Assembly: GCA_016934095.1 (NCBI GenBank)
Contig: JAFGTO010000231.1
Location: 1-16,805, forward strand
Source: Candidatus Glassiibacteriota bacterium
GTDB taxonomy: Bacteria; Gemmatimonadota; Glassbacteria; GWA2-58-10
DNA: 16,805 bases
Direction: 5' to 3'
The position numbers were made by a program, and so were the translations under genes. Below the pieces are notes generated by a model. The model was given only the letters and a program-made list of their open reading frames with translations. It had not been told where the DNA came from and made no database searches. Below are positions 15,506 through 16,805 of this stretch, one piece after another (positions within the stretch are counted from its first letter, which is position 1; each line of letters begins with the position of its first letter).

Positions 15506-15534
15506 AATTTAGGAGTTGTCAACTCGCCTGTCAA
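15506..15534 (-). promoter_or_regulatory. Promoter of ahbC with a palindrome in its spacer
   Basis: On the minus strand a perfect TTGACA (15529-15534), a 17-nt spacer and TAAATT (15506-15511). The spacer contains the perfect odd palindrome GAGTTGTCAACTC (15513-15525). A protein bound there would cover both hexamers, so this is a strong operator candidate. The predicted leader is about 107 nt. Confidence 0.6.
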
Positions 15535-15589
15535 TCAACAAATCGGGCCGGTGGATAGAGAACGGAAACGCGGGCATAAGGAGGGCAGC

Positions 15590-16006
15590 ATGGGAAAAAT
15601 CAAGCGGTTCGGGGTCTCGATAGACGAGGATCTGTGCCTGAGGTTCGACCGGCATATCGGCGCGCAGGGCTACTCAAACCGCAGCGAGGCCCTGCGCGAC
15701 CTGATCCGCGACCACCTGGTGGCCGACCAGTGGAAGCTGGACGGGATGGAGTCGGTGGCGAGCCTTAGCCTGGTCTACGACCACCACACACGCGAGCTGA
15801 GCGAAACTTTGAACAGCATTCAGCACCAATACCACCACCTGGTAGTCTCCTCGCTGCACGTGCATATCGACCACGACAACTGCCTGGAGGTGATCATTTT
15901 CAAAGGCCCCAACACCCTGATAAAAAGCATCGCCGACCGCCTGACCGCAACCCGGGGTGTCAAGCACGGCAAGCTGACCATGAGCACCACCGGCCACGGC
16001 CTCTGA
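15590..16006 (+). CDS. nikR: Nickel-responsive transcriptional regulator NikR
   Basis: Predicted 138 aa, normal for NikR. The N-terminal ribbon-helix-helix DNA-binding domain (3-43, KIKRFGVSIDEDL...SNRSEALRDLIRDHL) is followed by an ACT-like tetramerisation domain. All four high-affinity nickel ligands are present by alignment to E. coli His76, His87, His89 and Cys95: His79, His90, His92 and Cys98 in the QHQYHH...LHVHIDHDNC region. The protein should therefore sense Ni(II) and repress (or sometimes activate) nickel uptake or nickel-enzyme genes. The start ATG at 15590-15592 has AAGGAGG 5 nt upstream. The frame extends upstream to about 15551, without a better ribosome site. No nickel transporter or nickel enzyme is in the window; its nearest partner is the divergent ahbC. 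Confidence 0.94.
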   Translation: MGKIKRFGVSIDEDLCLRFDRHIGAQGYSNRSEALRDLIRDHLVADQWKLDGMESVASLSLVYDHHTRELSETLNSIQHQYHHLVVSSLHVHIDHDNCLEVIIFKGPNTLIKSIADRLTATRGVKHGKLTMSTTGHGL

Positions 16007-16080
16007 GTCCCGGAGCTTATCCCGGCCGCCGTTTTCCGGCCCTGCCTGCGGTCTCTCCGGCAAACCTGTGGCCGTAAACT

Positions 16081-16200
16081 TTATAACCCGGCGATGAAGG
16101 GTGTCAGCAGCAAGCCCAGCATCAAGAAATACATCAACACTCCGAAAATAACTTTCAGGGACGACCTGATATCTTCTGACCGCTCTTTCGAAACGAACAT
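16081..16200 (-). CDS. Single-pass membrane microprotein, 39 aa (second copy)
   Basis: Begins MFVSKERSEDIRSSLK and ends in one long hydrophobic helix (about 17-38, VIFGVLMYFLMLGLLLTPFIAG). AAGGAAG lies 8 nt before the ATG. The charged N-terminus with a C-terminal helix suggests a small inner-membrane protein, such as a subunit or regulator of a larger complex, or a type I toxin-like peptide. It shares an LKx5LxYF pattern at the same place with the other 39-aa peptide at 16495-16614. It follows the 30-aa ORF by 17 nt on the same strand and converges on nikR (74 bp between stops). It was found by reading the minus strand directly; the family is not recognised. Confidence 0.5.
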   Translation of the reverse strand: MFVSKERSEDIRSSLKVIFGVLMYFLMLGLLLTPFIAGL

Positions 16201-16217
16201 TCTCTCATCTTCCTTTC

Positions 16218-16310
16218 TTATAAATAAAACCGTCGCATTTTCCTCATCACGGCAATAATACCCATCCCCGCTGCAACGGTGTCGTTTTTGTGTCTGCGAA
16301 TCAGTTTCAT
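16218..16310 (-). CDS. Cationic microprotein, 30 aa
   Basis: Begins MKLIRRHKND, then a short hydrophobic stretch (TVAAGMGIIAVM), then a basic end (RKMRRFYL). The net charge is strongly positive. GGAG lies 5 nt before the ATG, and the stop is 17 nt before the ATG of the second 39-aa ORF, so the two look like a mini-operon. An overlapping 27-aa frame upstream (16307-16390, stop overlapping this start as ATGA) has no ribosome site and is not called. The hydrophobic part is short for a membrane span. Function unknown; a chance ORF cannot be excluded. Confidence 0.38.
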   Translation of the reverse strand: MKLIRRHKNDTVAAGMGIIAVMRKMRRFYL

Positions 16311-16417
16311 TTAAACTCCGCCCCAGGCCAAAAAGTTACACCCGGGGGGTCCTCCGCCAGGGCAAGACGTTTCAGGGAGAGAAAGATCATTTTTATTTTG
16401 TAATTCGTGTTTCAGGC

Positions 16418-16456
16418 AAAAAAAATCCGGTCGCTCCGCTCCAGCAGGGCGACCGG
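16418..16456 (-). terminator. Intrinsic terminator of the first 39-aa microprotein gene
   Basis: On the minus strand CCGGTCGC (16449-16456) pairs with GCGACCGG (16427-16434) around a 14-nt loop, followed by A and eight U (16418-16425). It begins about 38 nt after the stop at 16495. A dedicated terminator supports transcription of the small ORF. Confidence 0.85.
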
Positions 16457-16494
16457 TTCAAGCTTTAGGAAATCCCATTTTAGATTTTTCCTTT

Positions 16495-16614
16495 TCAGGC
16501 GATTGAGCTCAGGCAGAAAAACATTATCCAGGGGCCGAAATAGGCCAGGGTGCTGATCGCCGCCTTGAGATACGGCGAACTGCTTATAGAGCTCTTGACG
16601 AACGTCGTTTTCAT
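16495..16614 (-). CDS. Single-pass membrane microprotein, 39 aa (first copy)
   Basis: Begins MKTTFVKSSISSSPYLK, followed by a hydrophobic helix (about 18-39, AAISTLAYFGPWIMFFCLSSIA) that runs to the C-terminus. I chose the ATG at 16612-16614 because GGAGG lies 6 nt upstream. A longer frame to a GTG at 16675-16677 has no such site. The Ser/Lys-rich N-terminus with a terminal helix suggests a small inner-membrane protein. It has the same length as the peptide at 16081-16200 and the same LKx5LxYF pattern, so the two may be paralogues. A strong terminator follows. No family recognised; candidate roles are a small complex subunit, a stress peptide or a toxin-like peptide. Confidence 0.57.
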   Translation of the reverse strand: MKTTFVKSSISSSPYLKAAISTLAYFGPWIMFFCLSSIA

Positions 16615-16615
16615 C

Positions 16616-16681
16616 TTATGCCTCCGCGTTGAAGTTTTTAAGGGGAGTGGTGCTTTTCCGCACCGCTTGATCGACACTCAT
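16616..16681 (-). CDS. Possible 21-aa leader peptide ahead of the first microprotein
   Basis: ATG at 16679-16681 opens MSVDQAVRKSTTPLKNFNAEA. Its stop is one base before the ATG of the 39-aa ORF, a spacing that would allow coupling. The ORF spans a 5-bp hairpin (GGTGC/GCACC, 16649-16664) and carries the Shine-Dalgarno of the next gene in its last codons. It has no ribosome site of its own that I can see, so it may be chance. Confidence 0.22.
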   Translation of the reverse strand: MSVDQAVRKSTTPLKNFNAEA

Positions 16682-16805
16682 ACAATTAGACTACGAAAGG
16701 TGCTTCCCGGTTTCAAAATCCACAGACCCGGCGATAAAGTTTCGCACCAAAAAATCAAGATAAAAAGTTTTGGAAAGAGAAATGGGGGCTCGGGGGAAAG
16801 GAGAA

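Noticed and set aside
1..16805. Search for tRNA, rRNA, CRISPR arrays, transposases and prophage genes
   Set aside because: No cloverleaf, ribosomal RNA segment, regularly spaced repeat or mobile-element protein was recognised on either strand.

Overview
The window looks like chromosome of a GC-rich, diderm (Gram-negative), probably anaerobic bacterium. LolA implies an outer membrane. An AhbC-type radical SAM enzyme implies the siroheme-dependent heme route known from sulfate reducers, archaea and other anaerobes. A full-length NikR implies nickel homeostasis. I cannot name the taxon; a deltaproteobacterium-like lineage or an uncultivated FCB-type phylum would fit, and this is inference only. 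I see no insertion sequence, integrase, CRISPR array, tRNA or rRNA.

Layout. (1) 158-3027: an unrecognised multi-pass membrane protein (minus) diverges from a Tat-exported N-acyl-D-amino-acid deacylase (plus). The deacylase promoter is near consensus and sits inside a two-part inverted repeat. (2) 3082-6271 (minus): ftsK followed by lolA, a pairing also known from enterobacteria, with a TTG start and a TTGACA promoter for ftsK. (3) 6272-8114: a pocket of small unknown genes. It holds a hairpin-rich 512-bp gap, a 56-aa ORF (plus), an acidic 107-aa protein (minus), and a 118-aa protein with two tandem helix-turn-helix units, its own dyad over the promoter and its own terminator. (4) 8115-13681 (minus): a BatA-like von Willebrand A membrane protein and mfd, only 5 bp apart, ending at a strong intrinsic terminator. 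(5) 13682-14113: a gene-free stretch with a 12-bp inverted repeat (65 bp apart), a 10-bp hairpin and the ahbC terminator. (6) 14114-16006: ahbC (minus) and nikR (plus) diverge from a 198-bp region that carries a consensus promoter for ahbC with a perfect palindrome in its spacer. (7) 16081-16681 (minus): a cluster of very small ORFs, two of 39 aa and one of 30 aa, each with a Shine-Dalgarno sequence. An intrinsic terminator follows the first 39-aa ORF. The two 39-aa peptides are single-pass membrane proteins sharing an LKx5LxYF pattern.

How the genes relate: ftsK-lolA and mfd are housekeeping (chromosome segregation, lipoprotein export, transcription-coupled repair). The ahbC/nikR pair links tetrapyrrole metabolism with nickel sensing by position only. 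The least explained and most interesting parts are the microprotein cluster at the right end, the tandem-HTH gene with its dyad, and the structured leader before the 56-aa ORF.
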